From NCBI GenBank assembly GCA_964616835.1, contig CAZTSG010000028.1:1-16120 (forward strand): a stretch of DNA of 16,120 bases. Direction: 5' to 3'. The position numbers were made by a program, and so were the translations under genes. This document shows, piece after piece, positions 13,527-16,120 of this stretch. This DNA is from JAAOZP01 sp964616835. GTDB taxonomy: Archaea; Thermoproteota; EX4484-205; JAAOZP01. Within the stretch, counting starts at the first letter, position 1. Each line of letters begins with the position of its first letter. The notes under the pieces were generated by a model that did no database searches, had not been told where the DNA came from, and saw only the letters and a program-made list of their open reading frames with translations.

Positions 13527-15617
13527 GAGAGTCAGAGTTACTCCCGGCGTTTAGCGGCCCTTAGCCCGGTTGGACCCGGGTTTCAGGTACCGCCACTGGC
13601 CAGGATTCAGGAACCGTGTAAACCCTTTCGGGCTAACGGTTCCCTATGTTTTTAGTAAACAGTCGGGACCCCCTTGTCACTGCGACCTGAAGCCAAGCCT
13701 TGCGGCCCGGCTCCAGGCACCACTTCTCCCGAAGTTACGTGGCCAATTTGCCGAGTTCCCTCGCCATGGATTACCCCCGACACGCCTTGGGCTCCTCACC
13801 CAGGGGCACCTGTGTCGGTTCTCGGTACGGTCAGGCAGGATCCTTCCTAGGAGCCTTTTCCGTGGGCCTAGGACTCGGGTGAACACGCCTAATGGCGTGC
13901 TATTCCCGTCTTCACCTGGTTCTCGCCTTTACGGCACTCCCCAGGCTTGAACGGTTAAACAGGGCAGCAACCCTGCTCACCCTATCCCAAGCCGTCGGCC
14001 CCTGAGCCTAGCGTCGCCGCACGTACCTGCCTGGTGCCGGAATATTAACCGGCTTCCCCTTATCGGCCTACCCGTGTTAAGGGCAGGCCTTAGGACCGAC
14101 TAACCCCCGGCTGACGACGCATTGCCGGGGAACCCTGGCCCTTACGGCGGTTGGGATTCTCACCCAACTTTGCTGTTACTACCACCGGGATCTGCACTTC
14201 GGCTCGGTCCACTGGGCCTCACGACCCAGCTTCTCCCCAAGCCGAACGCCCTCCTACCAGACACGCCGCGCAGCAGCGTGCTCCAGGGTATCGGTAGCCA
14301 GCTTGAGCCCCGTCCATTTTCGGGGCCCTGCCTCTCGGCCGGTAAGCTGTTACGCACTTTTTAAGTGATGGCTGCTTCTAAGCCTACACCCCGGCTGTCT
14401 AGGAGGCAGGACGCCCTTTGGTTTGACACTTAGCTGGCATTTGGGGACCTTAACCCTGGTCTGGGTTGCTCCCCTCTCGGTCCACGAGCTTAACCCGCGG
14501 AACCCCACTCCGCCCTTCTCAGGAGCATGCTGGTTCGGAGTTTGAAGGAGTGGCGGGCCCTTTCGAGCCCTTACCACTCGATCAGTGCTCTACCCGGCAC
14601 GCATCCTCCAGGCGGGCTGAGCTGCGACTCACTTCGGAGGGAACTAGCTATCACCGAGCTAGATTGGTTTTTGTCCCCTAGCCCCAGGTCAGAGGAACGA
14701 ATTGCACGTCAGCACCCCTTCGGGCCTCCACCAGGCTTTCGCCTGGCTTCGCCCTGCCCAGGGCTAGATCGCTCGGTTTCTAGCATTACCGCCATGACTA
14801 GGGGCGCTTTTAACACCCCTCGCCTCCAACCCCTGCGGGTTGTGCGCGAGATCGGTTTCCCTACGCCTACGAGGCTTTAAGCCTCTTAAGCTCGCCATGG
14901 CGGTAAACTCCCCGGCCCGTGTTTCAAGACGGAACGCATGACCCCGGTACCCTTCATCGCAGAGGGCCGTCTCCAGCCCCCGCTTTTGAAGGGAGTAACC
15001 CTTTCGGGCCATGCACGTCTTTAGCTGCCTGGTTTCAGGCGCTTTTCACCCCCCTTCCGGGGCACTTTTCAGATTTCCGTCACCGTACTGGTGCGCTATC
15101 GGTCTCGACGAGTACTTAGCCTTGGAAGCAGCTGGCTCCCTGCTTCCCATAGCATATCCGAGCTATGGTACTCAGGCTGAGGAACCATCCTCCCCCAAGC
15201 CTACCCCTACGGGGCTATCACCCTCTATGGCGGACCATTCCAGGTCCCTTCGGGTCGGCTCAGGTCGGAGGGAACGTTCCCGCCTCAACACCACATCACG
15301 AGCGTGTCGTCCACGCCCGTTTCGGTTTGGGCTGGTCCCCTTTCACTCGCCGTTACTCAGGGAGTCTCGTTTTGATTTCCTTTCCTCCGCCTACTCAGAT
15401 GCTTCCTTTCGGCGGGTTCCCCCACCCTCCTTGCGGAGGGTGTTTCCCAAGCCTTGCAGCTCAGGAAAGGTTACCCATTCAGCGATCCCCGGATCAACGG
15501 ATGCATGCTCCTACCCGGGGCGTATCGCCGCTTGCCACGGCCTTCATCGGCTGTCGAGCCGATCCATCCACCAGGCAGCGTCCTCGTGCCACGGACCCAA
15601 CTTCCTGTTGGAACAGT

Positions 15618-15748
15618 CTGTGAACTGCCTGTGACGCACTCACGGTCCAGCATAGGCTGGACTCATGCATTCGCCTAAGCATGATGCTTAGGGTCATAAC
15701 AAATGATGCTGTTTGAACATGCTTTGAGGGTCCACCGTCCGTGTACGT
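15618..15748 (-). other. 16S-23S internal spacer, no tRNA
   Basis: This is about 130 nt between the 16S 3' end and 23S. There is no tRNA-Ala, as in crenarchaea. On the minus strand it has two perfect hairpins, CCTAAGCAT-C-ATGCTTAGG (about 15694-15676) and GTCCAGC-CTAT-GCTGGAC (about 15663-15646), followed by the 5' half of the 23S processing stem (15637-15620). The bases just after 16S (GGACGGTGGACCC) should be half of the 16S processing stem, whose partner lies outside the window. Confidence 0.8.

Positions 15749-16120
<372 letters not shown>

Overview
The window reads as chromosomal DNA of a hyperthermophilic or thermophilic archaeon of the Thermoproteota (crenarchaeal grade). The signs are: archaeal DnaG, Tsr3 (DUF367) and DUF1512; tRNA genes with archaeal introns and no encoded CCA; a 16S-23S spacer without tRNA-Ala; a 5S gene away from the 16S-23S operon; TATA boxes about 25-30 bases before transcripts; and a LAGLIDADG intron in 23S. 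The RNase P RNA is full-sized, which argues against the Thermoproteaceae (reduced type-T RNA). A Thermofilum-like or other Thermoprotei lineage is an inference only.

Positions 1-3068 are an AT-rich accessory stretch beginning just after an elongator tRNA-Met that carries two introns. It holds what look like remnants of mobile or defence genes: an orotate phosphoribosyltransferase-like C-terminal piece, a PD-(D/E)XK (HsdR-N-like) protein, an ImmA/IrrE-like C-terminal piece, an ApeA-like HEPN C-terminal piece with a possible frameshift, and one unrecognised gene. Positions 3309-3669 hold two proline tRNAs (UGG and CGG) on opposite strands, each interrupted by a different kind of intron.

Positions 3909-9628 are core genes: an ArsR-type HTH + ATP-cone + degenerate class III ribonucleotide reductase protein (probably a nucleotide-sensing regulator), 5S rRNA, a DUF1512 membrane protein with a small zinc-ribbon membrane partner, type II methionine aminopeptidase divergent from archaeal phosphopantetheine adenylyltransferase, a probable structured RNA with H/ACA-like geometry (about 9061-9208), and a small Toprim protein.

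The highlight is dnaG (9756-10936). Its frame is broken near the N-terminus. A 29-nt segment (9831-9859) sits in a textbook bulge-helix-bulge (BHB), and its removal restores the conserved DnaG sequence exactly. This is a predicted archaeal pre-mRNA intron in the primase-like gene. Convergent with dnaG is tsr3, directly downstream of and abutting the RNase P RNA gene. No ordinary start codon is visible for tsr3 between the end of the RNase P RNA and its first conserved residues.

Positions 11735-16120 are the rRNA operon on the minus strand: the 3' part of 16S, a short spacer, and 23S interrupted by a ~754-nt intron encoding a LAGLIDADG homing endonuclease. The 23S termini are enclosed by a processing stem that also contains a canonical BHB. 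The tRNA-splicing endonuclease therefore has several predicted substrates in this one window: tRNA, rRNA and mRNA.
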